The translations under genes and the position numbers were made by a program. Shown here piece by piece: positions 19,066 through 28,172 of a stretch of 64,000 nt of DNA. The stretch lies in the NCBI RefSeq assembly GCF_003987495.1, contig NZ_NGJU01000008.1, forward strand, positions 62,001 through 126,000, in the 5' to 3' direction. The stretch is from Vagococcus salmoninarum (GTDB lineage Bacteria > Bacillota > Bacilli > Lactobacillales > Vagococcaceae). How positions within the stretch are numbered: position 1 is the stretch's first letter; every line of letters starts with the position of its first letter. The notes under the pieces are model-generated. The model did not search any database, was not told where the DNA came from, and saw nothing but the letters and a program-made list of their open reading frames with translations.

Positions 19066-19716
19066 ATGAAGATTGCACCATCGATTTTAAGCGCAGATTT
19101 TGCTAATTTGGAAAGAGACGTCGTGTTAGTTGAAAAAGCCGGAGCGGATTATATTCACGTTGATGTAATGGACGGACAGTTTGTTCCAAACATCACTTTA
19201 GGACCGAATATTGTTTCAGCCATTCGACCGGTGACGAAATTACCTTTAGATGTCCATTTGATGATTATGAACCCAGAACGCTTTGTTGATGATTTTGCGA
19301 AAGCCGGAGCGGATTTTATTGTCATTCATCAAGAAAGTACGATTCACTTACATCGAACTTTACAAATGATCAAAAATGCTGGGGTTAAAGCTGGAGTCGT
19401 AATTAATCCAGGGACACCAGTAGCAACGCTGAAAGATGTTTTGAGTATGGTTGATTTAGTCTTAGTGATGACTGTTAACCCTGGGTTTGGTGGCCAAGCC
19501 TTTATTCCAGAGATGACTGAAAAAATTGCAGAGTTGGCAGCTTTACGAAAAAAACATAATTACAGTTATGAAATTGAAGTCGATGGTGGGATTGATGCAG
19601 AATCGGCTAAATTGTGTGCTCAAGCCGGGGCAGATGTTTTTGTGGCTGGTTCATACGTTTATAATTCTGACTCGCCAGCTGCTCGTATCCAAGCCTTAAG
19701 AGACGCGGTGGAATAA
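19066..19716 (+). CDS. rpe: Ribulose-phosphate 3-epimerase
   Basis: Interconverts ribulose 5-phosphate and xylulose 5-phosphate. TIM barrel with APSILSADFANLE, HVDVMDGQFVPNITLG, DVHLMI, MTVNPGFGGQAFIP and EVDGGI, all carrying the metal and phosphate residues. 216 aa, normal. Its stop overlaps the thiN start by one base. Confidence 0.97.
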   Translation: MKIAPSILSADFANLERDVVLVEKAGADYIHVDVMDGQFVPNITLGPNIVSAIRPVTKLPLDVHLMIMNPERFVDDFAKAGADFIVIHQESTIHLHRTLQMIKNAGVKAGVVINPGTPVATLKDVLSMVDLVLVMTVNPGFGGQAFIPEMTEKIAELAALRKKHNYSYEIEVDGGIDAESAKLCAQAGADVFVAGSYVYNSDSPAARIQALRDAVE

Positions 19717-20369
19717 TGATTAGTCAAGTAGTGATCGTAGCAGGTGGCGATGAAACACTTTGGCCGGAGATTACCACTTATCAAGGTCGTGAGACTTTTT
19801 GGATCGGCGTTGACCGGGGCGCCTATCGCTTACTTAAAAAAGGGATTGTGCCAGATTTAGCTGTAGGGGACTTTGATTCCTTGAGTTCTGCTGAATTAAA
19901 GGAAGTCGAAGGCTTGGTTTCAGATATCCACTACTCGATACCAGAAAAAGATGATACTGATACTCAGTTAGGCCTAAAATTAGCCCTTGCTAAACACCCT
20001 CAAGCAGAAGTTTTAATCTTAGGGGCAACTGGGGGACGCTTAGATCATTTCTTATCAAATCTTTGGCTACCTTTAGATCCTCGTTTTGAAGAGGAGCTTC
20101 AGCGAATTAAACTTATTGATGAACAAAACACCATTACTTACTTCTTGCCAGGGGATTATGTGATTGAAAAAGAAGCGGATAAAAAGTATTTAGCTTACGT
20201 TTGCTTAACAGCAGTCACAGATTTATCTTTGTATGATGCCAAATATCGTTTAGAAAATTATCAAGTGCCGAGACCAATGAGTTTTGCCAGTAATGAATTT
20301 ATTGGTGACACCTCCCACTTCTCCTTTACTTCAGGCGTGGTGGCGGTTATTCAAAGTAAAGACTTATAG
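19716..20369 (+). CDS. thiN: Thiamine pyrophosphokinase
   Basis: Transfers pyrophosphate from ATP to thiamine to make TPP. Recognised by VGDFDSLS, PEKDDTDTQLGLKLAL and GATGGRLDHFLSNL. 217 aa, normal. Translationally coupled to rpe (shared A in TAATG). No TPP riboswitch is seen upstream; its expression follows the rsgA-rpe unit. Confidence 0.95.
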   Translation: MISQVVIVAGGDETLWPEITTYQGRETFWIGVDRGAYRLLKKGIVPDLAVGDFDSLSSAELKEVEGLVSDIHYSIPEKDDTDTQLGLKLALAKHPQAEVLILGATGGRLDHFLSNLWLPLDPRFEEELQRIKLIDEQNTITYFLPGDYVIEKEADKKYLAYVCLTAVTDLSLYDAKYRLENYQVPRPMSFASNEFIGDTSHFSFTSGVVAVIQSKDL

Positions 20370-20377
20370 ACACAAAA

Positions 20378-20408
20378 AAAGACCGTCAGAGCTGATCTGA
20401 TGGTCTTT
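20378..20408. terminator. Bidirectional terminator between thiN and rpmB
   Basis: AAAGACCGTCAGA (20378-20390) pairs with TCTGATGGTCTTT (20396-20408), with A and T runs on either side. Confidence 0.92.
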
Positions 20409-20423
20409 GTCTATTTAGAAAGA

Positions 20424-20612
20424 TTAAACGCGTTCAACTTTACCTGATTTCAAAGCACGAGTTGAAACCCAAACTTTCTTTGGTTTGCCGTCTACTAAGA
20501 TACGAACCTTTTGTAGGTTAGCTTTCCAAGTACGTTTTGATTTATTCATCGCGTGAGAGCGAGTATTACCACTTGCAGATTTACGTCCAGTGATATAACA
20601 TTCTTTTGCCAT
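20424..20612 (-). CDS. rpmB: 50S ribosomal protein L28
   Basis: 62-aa ribosomal protein starting [20 protein letters not shown] and ending [12 protein letters not shown], a full match to the L28 pattern. AAAGGAGGAAG precedes the ATG on the minus strand. It is single-cistron and divergent from the asp23-like/fakA unit. Confidence 0.98.
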   Translation of the reverse strand: MAKECYITGRKSASGNTRSHAMNKSKRTWKANLQKVRILVDGKPKKVWVSTRALKSGKVERV

Positions 20613-20670
20613 GTTTCTTCCTCCTTTGCTTTGATATTGGAGCCTTTAAGTACTTTGCTCATACTAGAAT

Positions 20671-20699
20671 ATCTTACTATAATTAAAAGTTGAATGCAA
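20671..20699 (-). promoter_or_regulatory. Probable rpmB promoter
   Basis: Minus strand TTGCAT (complement of 20694-20699), a 17-bp spacer and TAAGAT (complement of 20671-20676). Confidence 0.5.
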
Positions 20700-21002
20700 G
20701 CAAAAGTTAAGCATAAATTGTAAAAATTAGCTTCCAAGTCAAGTTAAAGGGGGGAAGCCAAGAGCTAACAGGGGTTAATGGGACTTGTTTTAAGAAAAAA
20801 ATTGCCTTGAATATTAGAAAACGACTAGGATAATCCGGTTATTATTAAGAAAAGGTCTATTTTCCTTTTAAATAGCCCACGCCTATGATAAAATAATAAG
20901 AGAAATTGGGCTATTATGCCCAAAGGAGGACCTGGTCTAACTAACTAGCAATAGCTGAGAGTTACAAGGATCGAGGAAAAGACCTAAAGGAGGCTTAATC
21001 TA
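20700..21002 (+). promoter_or_regulatory. Intergenic region and leader of the asp23-like/fakA unit
   Basis: No gene is visible. A weak promoter TTTTAA-17 bp-TAAAAT (20866-20894) may drive the operon. The leader has GGGC/GCCC hairpin arms (20908-20921) and then an AAAGGAGG (20922-20929) that is not followed by any start codon. The true ribosome site AAAGGAGG (20986-20993) precedes the ATG at 21003. GGTCT (20934-20938) can pair with AGACC (20980-20984) just before the true site. Control of initiation is possible but unproven. Confidence 0.45.
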
Positions 21003-21365
21003 ATGGCTGTAAAAATTAAAACCCAAGCGGGAACGATTGAAATAAGTAATGATGTGATCGCAACAGTTGTTGGCGGTGCAGCGACAGATATTTATGGCAT
21101 CGTTGGAATGGCTAGCAAAAATCAAATCAAAGATAACTTAAATGAAATACTTCGTAAAGAAAACTATTCTCGTGGCGTAGTTGTCCGCCAAGAAGACAAT
21201 GGTGTAGCGATTGATGTCTACACAGTTGTCAGTTATGGAACAAAAATATCAGAAGTTAGTCGTAACGTACAAGAAACAGTAAAATACAATTTAGAAACGA
21301 TGTTAGGCGTTACTGCTAATTCCGTTAACGTATTTGTTCAAGATGTGCGCGTACTACCAGACTAA
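21003..21365 (+). CDS. Asp23/YloU family envelope stress protein
   Basis: 120-aa Asp23/Gls24-family protein. Recognised by IATVVGGAATDIYGIVGMASKN and a C-terminal region resembling VTANSVNVFVQDVRV. Members are abundant, membrane-associated in some species and linked to envelope stress or, for the YloU type, placed before the fatty acid kinase gene. No membrane helix or signal peptide is seen. Spacing to fakA is 35 nt with its own AAGGAGG. Confidence 0.93.
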   Translation: MAVKIKTQAGTIEISNDVIATVVGGAATDIYGIVGMASKNQIKDNLNEILRKENYSRGVVVRQEDNGVAIDVYTVVSYGTKISEVSRNVQETVKYNLETMLGVTANSVNVFVQDVRVLPD

Positions 21366-21400
21366 TCTAGTTAGGTAGTTAATCTAAGGAGGATAATTAA

Positions 21401-23077
21401 GTGAAAGTAACAGCAATTAACAGCGGTCAGTTTCAAGCAATGGTTCAAGCTGGAGCGAGTCGTTTGGATAAAAATGCAGAATATGTGAACTCATTGAACG
21501 TATTTCCGGTCCCAGATGGCGACACAGGAACGAATATGAATTTATCAATGACAAGTGGGGCGAAAGCCGTCACGAATAATGTATCAGAAAAAGTCGGCGA
21601 ATTAGCCCAAGCACTATCAAAAGGCTTACTAATGGGAGCCCGTGGAAACTCAGGAGTTATTTTATCTCAGTTATTCCGTGGCTTTTCAAAACAAATTCCA
21701 GATGTTGTGGAATTAAATGCCCAAGATTTAGCAGCAGCTTTCACAAAAGGCGTTGATACAGCCTATAAAGCTGTTATGAAACCTGTTGAAGGAACAATTT
21801 TAACAGTTTCTCGAGAAGCAGCCCGTGCTGGTGAGAAAAAAGCGAAAGAAACCGATGACTGTATTGAAGTTATGGAAGCTGTCGTTAAAGGAGCCAAACG
21901 CTCTTTAGATAAAACACCAGACTTATTACCAATTTTAAAAGAAGTTGGCGTTGTTGATAGTGGTGGTCAAGGCTTACTATTTATTTATGAAGGCTTCTTA
22001 GAAGTTCTTTCTGGTAAAGCCGTTGCCGAACAAGTGTATCAACCAAACCCAGCTCAAATGGAAGAAATGGCGAAAGCTGAACATCACCGTAGTGTGGCTG
22101 GTCATGTAGCGACTGAAGACATTACGTTTGGTTACTGTACTGAAATTATGGTCCACATTGGTGAAGGCGAAACTGTTGATAGTGAGTTTGACTATGATAC
22201 GTTCCGTAACTACTTAAATGAATTAGGTGACTCATTATTAGTCGTTGCTGACGATGAAATTATTAAAGTTCACGTTCATACAGAGTACCCAGGCGAAGTC
22301 ATGAACTACGGTCAAAAATTCGGTTCACTGGTTAAAATCAAAGTTGATAATATGCGTCTGCAACATGATTCATTATTAGAAAACGAAAAAACAGAAGCAC
22401 TGAAACCAAAACAACCACCAGTTCCATTTGCAGTAATTGCAATTGCTGCTGGGGCAGGTATCCAAGAATTATTCAAAAGCTTAGGTGCAAGCTACGTTAT
22501 TAGTGGTGGCCAAACAATGAACCCAAGTACGGAAGATATCTTAAAAGCGATTGAAGAAGTAAATGCTGAAAAAGTCATTATCTTACCGAATAATAAAAAC
22601 ATCTTTATGGCGGCTGATCAAGCTGCTGAAGTCAGTGAATTACCAGTAGCAGTTGTCCCTGCGAAAACTATTTCACAAGGTATGACAGCGATGTTAGGCT
22701 TTAACGATCAATTAAGCTTAGAAGAAAACAAAGAAGCGATGATCAATATGTTAGCTGAAGTCAAAAGTGGTCAAGTCACAACAGCTGTTCGTGACACATC
22801 AATTGACGGCATTGAAATCAAAAAAGATGAGTTCATCGGAATGTTAGAAGGCAAGATAGTTGTCTCTGAACCTAATCTTTATGACGCGTCACTGGCAACT
22901 CTAGCAAAAATGTTCGACGAAGACAGTGAAATTGTGACGATTATCATCGGTGAAGATGGCAATCAAAAAGAAGCGGAAAAATTAGCTGCAGGGATTGTTG
23001 AAATCAATGCTGATTTAGAAGTTGAAATTCACAATGGCGATCAACCAGTCTATCCTTATTTATTCTCAGTCGAATAA
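21401..23077 (+). CDS. fakA: Fatty acid kinase catalytic subunit FakA (DAK2/YloV family)
   Basis: 558-aa protein of the YloV family. In Staphylococcus FakA phosphorylates FakB-bound fatty acids, feeding PlsX/PlsY (plsX lies 2.4 kb downstream). The N-terminal DhaL-type kinase domain has NVFPVPDGDTGTNMNLSM and MGARGNSGVILSQLFRGF; the C-terminal half is the DegV-like-adjacent FakA-specific region. Start GTG with AAGGAGG. The stop codon lies inside a 35-bp sequence that is repeated twice more just downstream. Confidence 0.95.
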   Translation: MKVTAINSGQFQAMVQAGASRLDKNAEYVNSLNVFPVPDGDTGTNMNLSMTSGAKAVTNNVSEKVGELAQALSKGLLMGARGNSGVILSQLFRGFSKQIPDVVELNAQDLAAAFTKGVDTAYKAVMKPVEGTILTVSREAARAGEKKAKETDDCIEVMEAVVKGAKRSLDKTPDLLPILKEVGVVDSGGQGLLFIYEGFLEVLSGKAVAEQVYQPNPAQMEEMAKAEHHRSVAGHVATEDITFGYCTEIMVHIGEGETVDSEFDYDTFRNYLNELGDSLLVVADDEIIKVHVHTEYPGEVMNYGQKFGSLVKIKVDNMRLQHDSLLENEKTEALKPKQPPVPFAVIAIAAGAGIQELFKSLGASYVISGGQTMNPSTEDILKAIEEVNAEKVIILPNNKNIFMAADQAAEVSELPVAVVPAKTISQGMTAMLGFNDQLSLEENKEAMINMLAEVKSGQVTTAVRDTSIDGIEIKKDEFIGMLEGKIVVSEPNLYDASLATLAKMFDEDSEIVTIIIGEDGNQKEAEKLAAGIVEINADLEVEIHNGDQPVYPYLFSVE

Positions 23078-23148
23078 ATGGGATAAACCTGTATTTATTC
23101 TCAGTCGAATAAACGGGGTAAACCTGTATTTATTCTCAGTCGAATAAA
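23057..23148 (+). repeat. 35-bp tandem repeat of the fakA 3' end
   Basis: Units start at 23057, 23092 and 23127 (period exactly 35; the third is partial, 22 bp). Each copy carries TATTTATTCTCAGTCGAATAA, i.e. the last fakA codons and stop, with palindromic arms TTTATTC/GAATAAA. It looks like slippage duplication of the gene end. Confidence 0.95.
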
Positions 23149-23210
23149 TAGAAAAAGCCCAATTTAACGTATTTAATTTAGTACGAAGAATTAATAATTA
23201 AAATGTTACG

Positions 23211-23237
23211 AAGCCAAACCATGTGTTTGGCTTTTTC
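23211..23237 (+). terminator. Terminator after fakA
   Basis: AAGCCAAAC (23211-23219) pairs with GTTTGGCTT (23225-23233), followed by TTTC. It lies just before recG. Confidence 0.85.
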
Positions 23238-23261
23238 TATAGAATCTTAGGAGGGATCAGG

Positions 23262-25304
23262 ATGAAGAAGACGAGCGATTCGATTCAACTATTGCCAGGG
23301 GTTGGTCCGAAACGAGGGGAAAACTTAGAAGCACTAGGCTTATTCACAGTTGAAGACGTCTTAACTTACTACCCCTTTCGTTATGACGATATCCAAGAAA
23401 AAAATATAGCTGAAATTGGTGATCAAGAAAAAGTTGTTCTTAAAGGGACGGTGATTGCTGAAGGCGTCGTTTCCCATTATGGCTATCGGAAAAATCGCCT
23501 AAGTTTTAGAATCATGCATGACCAAGCGGTAATTAATGTGACTTTCTTCAATCAAGCTTACTTAAAAGACAAAGTCGTGCTAGCTGAAGAAATTGCAATC
23601 TTTGGGAAATGGGATGCTAAACGAAAAGCCTTAAGTGGGATGAAAATTCTTGGCAGTAAAGACAATCAAGAAGCTGACTTTGCGCCTATCTACCATTTAA
23701 ATAAAAAAGTTCGTCAAGGGACTTTAGTGGAACTAATCAAAAAAACCTTTGAACTATATGGTGATGTCATTGAAGAGTGGTTACCGCCAGAACTTCTTGA
23801 AAAGTACCGTTTGTACCCACGTAAACAGGCGATGTATGCTATGCACTTTCCTGAGAAAGCCGAAGAAAGTCAGTTTGCTCGCCGGCGAATAGTCTTTGAA
23901 GAGTTTTTTGAATTTCAAATGCAAATGCAACAACTCCGTTACCAAGAAAAAGAAGTCAGTTTAGGCTTAGAAATTTTGTACGATGTGGAGCAGTTAAAAA
24001 CCTTTACTCAAGGCCTGCCTTTTGATTTAACAGACGCTCAGAAGCGGGTCACTAATGAGATTTGTCGGGACATGCGTAGTAGCTCTCACATGCACCGTTT
24101 ACTCCAAGGGGATGTGGGAAGTGGGAAAACCGTTGTGGCAGCGATTGTGATGTATGCAGCTTATACTGCTGGCTTCCAAAGTGCCTTAATGGTGCCAACG
24201 GAAATTTTAGCGGAACAACATCTAGAAAGTCTAACGGAATTATTTGCTGACTTTCCAATTAAGATCGCTTTGTTAACTGGTTCAACGAAAGCTAAAGAGC
24301 GGCGTGAAATTTTAGCCCAACTAGCAGAAGGTAGCTTAGATGTTTTAATTGGGACCCATGCCTTAATTCAAAAAGATGTTGAATTCAAGCACTTAGGATT
24401 AGTGATTACAGACGAGCAGCACCGCTTTGGTGTGAATCAACGGAAGATTCTTAGAGATAAAGGGGATAACCCTGATGTTCTCTTTATGACAGCGACACCA
24501 ATTCCTCGGACTTTAGCGATTACCGCTTACGGTGAAATGGATGTCTCGATTATTGATGAGTTGCCGAAAGGTCGGATACCGATTGAGACTCGTTGGATAC
24601 GTCCGCCACAGTTAGAAACGGTTTTAACTTGGACGGAAAAAGAATTAGCACGAGGCAGTCAAGCGTATGTGATTTGTCCGTTGATTGAAGAATCAGAAAC
24701 GATTGATGTTAAAAATGCTACGGAAATCTATGAGACCCTTCAAGCTTTTTACGGTGAAAAATATCAAGTAGGCTTACTCCACGGAAAGATGAAATCTCAA
24801 GAAAAAGATGAGATTATGACTAAATTCAAAGACAACCAACTCCAAGTTTTAGTCTCAACGACAGTGATTGAAGTTGGAGTTAATGTGCCAAATGCGACGA
24901 CGATGTTAATTATGGATGCTGACCGCTTTGGACTAGCGCAGCTCCATCAGTTACGGGGCCGGGTGGGACGTGGTAACAAGGCTTCCTATTGTGTCTTAGT
25001 CGCTAATCCGAAAAATGAGATGGGCAGTGAACGGATGAAAATCATGACAGAAACGACCGATGGTTTTGTTTTAAGTCAAAAAGACTTAGAAATGCGGGGG
25101 CCGGGCGAAGTCTTTGGTTCACGCCAGTCCGGGATTCCCCAGTTTGCTGTTGGTGACATTGTGGCAGACTTCGCTATCTTAGAAGCAGCTCGCCAAGAAG
25201 CTGTTGCCATTTGGGACCAACCGAAATGGTGGCAAAAGAAGGACTATCAAGGCATGTGTCAACGAGTCTTAGGGAAAGAGGACAATGCTACCGCCTTTGA
25301 TTAA
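23262..25304 (+). CDS. recG: ATP-dependent DNA helicase RecG
   Basis: Branch-migration helicase for fork regression and recombination intermediates. N-terminal wedge/OB domain, then Walker A GDVGSGKT, DEQH, TATPIPRT and QLRGRVGRG. ATG 23262 has GGAGGG at good distance; a longer in-frame start at 23223 would lie inside the preceding terminator and is rejected. 680 aa, normal for RecG. Confidence 0.97.
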   Translation: MKKTSDSIQLLPGVGPKRGENLEALGLFTVEDVLTYYPFRYDDIQEKNIAEIGDQEKVVLKGTVIAEGVVSHYGYRKNRLSFRIMHDQAVINVTFFNQAYLKDKVVLAEEIAIFGKWDAKRKALSGMKILGSKDNQEADFAPIYHLNKKVRQGTLVELIKKTFELYGDVIEEWLPPELLEKYRLYPRKQAMYAMHFPEKAEESQFARRRIVFEEFFEFQMQMQQLRYQEKEVSLGLEILYDVEQLKTFTQGLPFDLTDAQKRVTNEICRDMRSSSHMHRLLQGDVGSGKTVVAAIVMYAAYTAGFQSALMVPTEILAEQHLESLTELFADFPIKIALLTGSTKAKERREILAQLAEGSLDVLIGTHALIQKDVEFKHLGLVITDEQHRFGVNQRKILRDKGDNPDVLFMTATPIPRTLAITAYGEMDVSIIDELPKGRIPIETRWIRPPQLETVLTWTEKELARGSQAYVICPLIEESETIDVKNATEIYETLQAFYGEKYQVGLLHGKMKSQEKDEIMTKFKDNQLQVLVSTTVIEVGVNVPNATTMLIMDADRFGLAQLHQLRGRVGRGNKASYCVLVANPKNEMGSERMKIMTETTDGFVLSQKDLEMRGPGEVFGSRQSGIPQFAVGDIVADFAILEAARQEAVAIWDQPKWWQKKDYQGMCQRVLGKEDNATAFD

Positions 25305-25324
25305 GAAAACATTAATGAAAAAAT

Positions 25325-25360
25325 AGCTGAAAACGAGGAGTGATTCGTTTTCAGCTTTTC
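25325..25360 (+). terminator. Terminator after recG
   Basis: AGCTGAAAACG (25325-25335) pairs with CGTTTTCAGCT (25346-25356), then TTTT. Confidence 0.9.
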
Positions 25361-25460
25361 GGAGTTTAGTTTGAAAATCTGGACTTATAATAGAAGAAAG
25401 AAAAAAATAAGACTAAACGTAACAACAAGTACCTTATAAATTCATCATGAATTACAATTA

Positions 25461-25469
25461 TGCTATACT
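25461..25469 (+). promoter_or_regulatory. Extended -10 promoter before plsX
   Basis: TGC-TATACT (TATACT 25464-25469), about 47 nt before the ATG. No convincing FapR or FabT operator was recognised. Confidence 0.55.
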
Positions 25470-25515
25470 GTATTTATTATTAAATTATTGACCTATTGTC
25501 AGAGGAGATGGCCAC

Positions 25516-26520
25516 ATGAGAATCGCGGTAGATGCGATGGGAGGCGACAACGCCCCACAAGCAATTGTTGAAGGTATTATGTTAGCACAAAAAGAATACC
25601 CAACGATCGAATTTCAACTATACGGAAAAGAAACAGAAATAAAAAAATATGTCACAAATGACACAAACATTAAAATTATTCATACTGATGAAAAGATTAC
25701 AAGTGATGACGAACCTGTTCGAGCGATTCGTCGCAAAAAGACAGCTTCAATGGTCTTAGCAGCAAAAGCTGTCAAAGACGGAGAAGCAGATGCCATCTTT
25801 TCTGCTGGGAACACGGGTGCCTTATTAACTGCCGGCCTTTTCATTATTGGTCGCATTAAGAACGTGGAACGTCCTGGTTTGATGACAACGATGCCGGTCT
25901 TAGGGAATCCTGATGGCGGGTTTGATTTTATTGATATGGGTGCCAATGCTGATAATAAGCCGGAACATATTTTACAATATGCTATCTTAGCTAGTTACTA
26001 CGCTAAAAATGTCCGTCATATTAATAATCCTACTGTTGGTTTATTAAATAATGGTTCAGAAGCCACGAAAGGTAGCGAGTTAACAAAAGCTACTTACGAA
26101 CTGCTAGCCGCCGAAAAGGAAATTAATTTTATTGGAAATGTGGAAGCCCGGGACTTATTAACAGGTGCTGCTGACGTAATCGTAACTGATGGCTTTACTG
26201 GTAATGCGGTCTTGAAGTCTACTGAAGGAACCGCCTTAGCTTTAATGGGAGTTCTGAAAGAATCAATCTTAAGTGCTGGCCTAAAAGGGAAAATCGGCGC
26301 CTTACTATTAAAAGACTCCTTGAAAAAAATGAAAAACGAATTGGATTATTCTTCTCATGGTGGAGCAGTCTTGTTTGGTTTAAAAGCCCCAGTCATTAAA
26401 ACCCATGGTTCAACAGGACCAGAAGCAGTGAAATATACGATTCGTCAAATTCATACGATGTTAGAAAGTCATGTCATTGAAGATTTAGTCCAACATTTTG
26501 AAAAAGAAAGTCAAGAATAA
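25516..26520 (+). CDS. plsX: Phosphate acyltransferase PlsX
   Basis: Converts acyl-ACP to acyl-phosphate, the first step of phosphatidic acid synthesis with PlsY. Starts [24 protein letters not shown]-type [17 protein letters not shown] and DIGANAD-like [12 protein letters not shown] are present. 334 aa, normal. ATG behind AGAGGAG. acpP follows 121 nt later, a classic fatty acid and phospholipid pair. Confidence 0.97.
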   Translation: MRIAVDAMGGDNAPQAIVEGIMLAQKEYPTIEFQLYGKETEIKKYVTNDTNIKIIHTDEKITSDDEPVRAIRRKKTASMVLAAKAVKDGEADAIFSAGNTGALLTAGLFIIGRIKNVERPGLMTTMPVLGNPDGGFDFIDMGANADNKPEHILQYAILASYYAKNVRHINNPTVGLLNNGSEATKGSELTKATYELLAAEKEINFIGNVEARDLLTGAADVIVTDGFTGNAVLKSTEGTALALMGVLKESILSAGLKGKIGALLLKDSLKKMKNELDYSSHGGAVLFGLKAPVIKTHGSTGPEAVKYTIRQIHTMLESHVIEDLVQHFEKESQE

Positions 26521-26641
26521 GCTTGTCGTAGCAAGGGATTTAAGGGAATCTTTAAAAAAGGATAGACAAATCACTGATTAATCAGTAAAATGATAGTGAG
26601 TTAATTGTAACGAGATTGTAATCGTTTGGAGGTGAACATAC

Positions 26642-26881
26642 TTGACTAAAGAAGAAGTATTACATAAAGTTCGCTTAATTATAACAAAACACTTTGATAT
26701 CGAAGAAGACAAAGTTGTTGAAAGTTTAAACATTAAAGATGATTTAGGCGCAGATTCAATTAGTATCATGGAATTTGTTCTAGAACTTGAAGATGAGTTC
26801 GGCACAGAGATTTCAGACGAAGATGCTGAGAAGATTGAAACAATTGGAGCAGCCGTAGATTACATTACTGGTCGCCAATAA
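26642..26881 (+). CDS. acpP: Acyl carrier protein
   Basis: 79-aa acidic helical carrier of fatty acyl chains. The attachment serine is in DDLGADSISIMEFV, with DSI in place of the more usual DSL. It is loaded by the AcpS encoded at 4398. Start is TTG with GGAGGTGA 6 nt upstream. A terminator follows. Confidence 0.95.
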   Translation: MTKEEVLHKVRLIITKHFDIEEDKVVESLNIKDDLGADSISIMEFVLELEDEFGTEISDEDAEKIETIGAAVDYITGRQ

Positions 26882-26884
26882 AAG

Positions 26885-26934
26885 AACCACAGATGATTAT
26901 TAGAGGAATCTAATTGTTTTCTGTGGTTTTTCTT
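26885..26934 (+). terminator. Terminator after acpP
   Basis: AACCACAG (26885-26892) pairs with CTGTGGTT (26921-26928), then TTTCTT. Further pairing inside the loop is weak. Confidence 0.75.
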
Positions 26935-26977
26935 ATTTTAGAGGGCGTTGTATCACGACTTTCGAGATATTTTTGTA

Positions 26978-27021
26978 AAACTTCTGAAAAGATTGAAAAA
27001 AGTTAGAAATTTCAGTATAAT
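26978..27021 (+). promoter_or_regulatory. opp operon promoter flanked by two CodY-like boxes
   Basis: TTGAAA (26993-26998), a 17-bp spacer and TATAAT (27016-27021). Two 15-mers match the CodY consensus AATTTTCWGAAAATT at 11 of 15: 26978-26992, directly upstream of the -35, and 27007-27021, covering the -10. CodY repression of oppDFBCA is established in Lactococcus; transfer to this operon is inference. Confidence 0.65.
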
Positions 27022-27164
27022 TATTAAATATCGAAAAGAATATGAAAAGAAAAATAACAGACTTTGCTTTTTCTTTTTTGATGATTCGGAATAAATATGG
27101 AAAAGTCTTTTTTTTGTTAAGTAAGGCTTTTCAAATGCAGGAGAAAAGAGAGAGGGGTATCCTA

Positions 27165-28172
27165 TTGAACGTTCATGATCAATTACTAGACATTCACGAT
27201 TTGCATACAGGATTCAGAATTAAAGATGATTTTTATGATGCAGTTGATGATGTCTCAATTACGCTGGAAAAGAACGAGATTTTAGCAATCGTAGGAGAGT
27301 CAGGCTGTGGTAAGAGCACGCTGGCAACAACTATTATGGGGCTTCATAACCCAATTAACACGAAAATTACAGGCCAAGTCATCTATAAGGATTTAAACTT
27401 ATTAGATTTTAATGAAACCTTGTACAATCAAATTCGCGGTAACGATATTGGGATGATTTTCCAAGACCCATTGTCAGCTTTAAATCCGTTAATGAGAATT
27501 GGTGACCAAATCTCTGAATCTTTGTCATATCATACGGATTTCACAAAAGATCAAAAAGAAGCCAGAGTCTTAGAGTTATTAGACCAAGTAGGCATTAAAA
27601 ATGGCCCACGGGTGGCGAAACAATACCCTCATGAGTTATCAGGTGGGATGCGCCAACGGGTGATTATTGCCATTGCCATTTCATGTAAACCAGCGATTAT
27701 TATTGCTGATGAGCCAACAACTGCCTTAGATGTAACAATCCAAGCGCAAATTTTAGATTTATTAGTTGATTTACAAGCTGAAACGGAAGCCGGCATTATT
27801 TTAATTACCCATGACTTAGCAGTTGTGGCTGAAATGGCTGACCGAGTAGCAGTGATGTATGCTGGACAAATTGTTGAGCAAGCCCCAGTTGAGGAATTAT
27901 TTAATAATCCAAAACACCCATACACACGCTCGCTATTAAACTCAATCCCTCAAGAAGATGCGATTGATGAAGATTTACACGTTATCGAAGGTATCGTACC
28001 CTCACTTAAAAACTTGCCTCGTGAAGGCTGTCGTTTTGCGCCACGAGTGCCGTGGATTGACGCTGAGGAACACGAAGAAACACCAATCCTTCATGAAGTT
28101 GGACCGGATCACTTAGTTCGTTGTACATGTTACAAGAACTTCCATTTTAAAGACCAGAAAGGTGATGTGTAA
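27165..28172 (+). CDS. oppD: Oligopeptide ABC transporter ATPase OppD
   Basis: First ATPase of an oppDFBCA operon in the lactococcal gene order. Walker A GESGCGKST, Q-loop IFQDPLSALNP, signature LSGGMRQR, Walker B IIIADEPTTALD and H-loop LITHD. The C-terminal oligopeptide-transporter extension has the cysteine-containing end (EGCRFAPR...CTC). An open frame reaches back to 27042, but that part has no ribosome site; TTG 27165 follows GAGAGGGG with 7-nt spacing and gives 335 aa. Its stop overlaps oppF. Confidence 0.93.
   Translation: MNVHDQLLDIHDLHTGFRIKDDFYDAVDDVSITLEKNEILAIVGESGCGKSTLATTIMGLHNPINTKITGQVIYKDLNLLDFNETLYNQIRGNDIGMIFQDPLSALNPLMRIGDQISESLSYHTDFTKDQKEARVLELLDQVGIKNGPRVAKQYPHELSGGMRQRVIIAIAISCKPAIIIADEPTTALDVTIQAQILDLLVDLQAETEAGIILITHDLAVVAEMADRVAVMYAGQIVEQAPVEELFNNPKHPYTRSLLNSIPQEDAIDEDLHVIEGIVPSLKNLPREGCRFAPRVPWIDAEEHEETPILHEVGPDHLVRCTCYKNFHFKDQKGDV

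Noticed and set aside
23223-23261. Longer recG start
   Set aside because: It lies inside the preceding terminator hairpin and has no ribosome site; ATG 23262 does.
25400-25515. FapR or FabT operator before plsX
   Set aside because: I looked for both consensus palindromes and found no convincing match.
27042-27164. N-terminal extension of oppD
   Set aside because: No ribosome site before 27042. The extension overlaps leader sequence downstream of the mapped promoter motif, and the TTG at 27165 has a good site and gives the normal OppD length.
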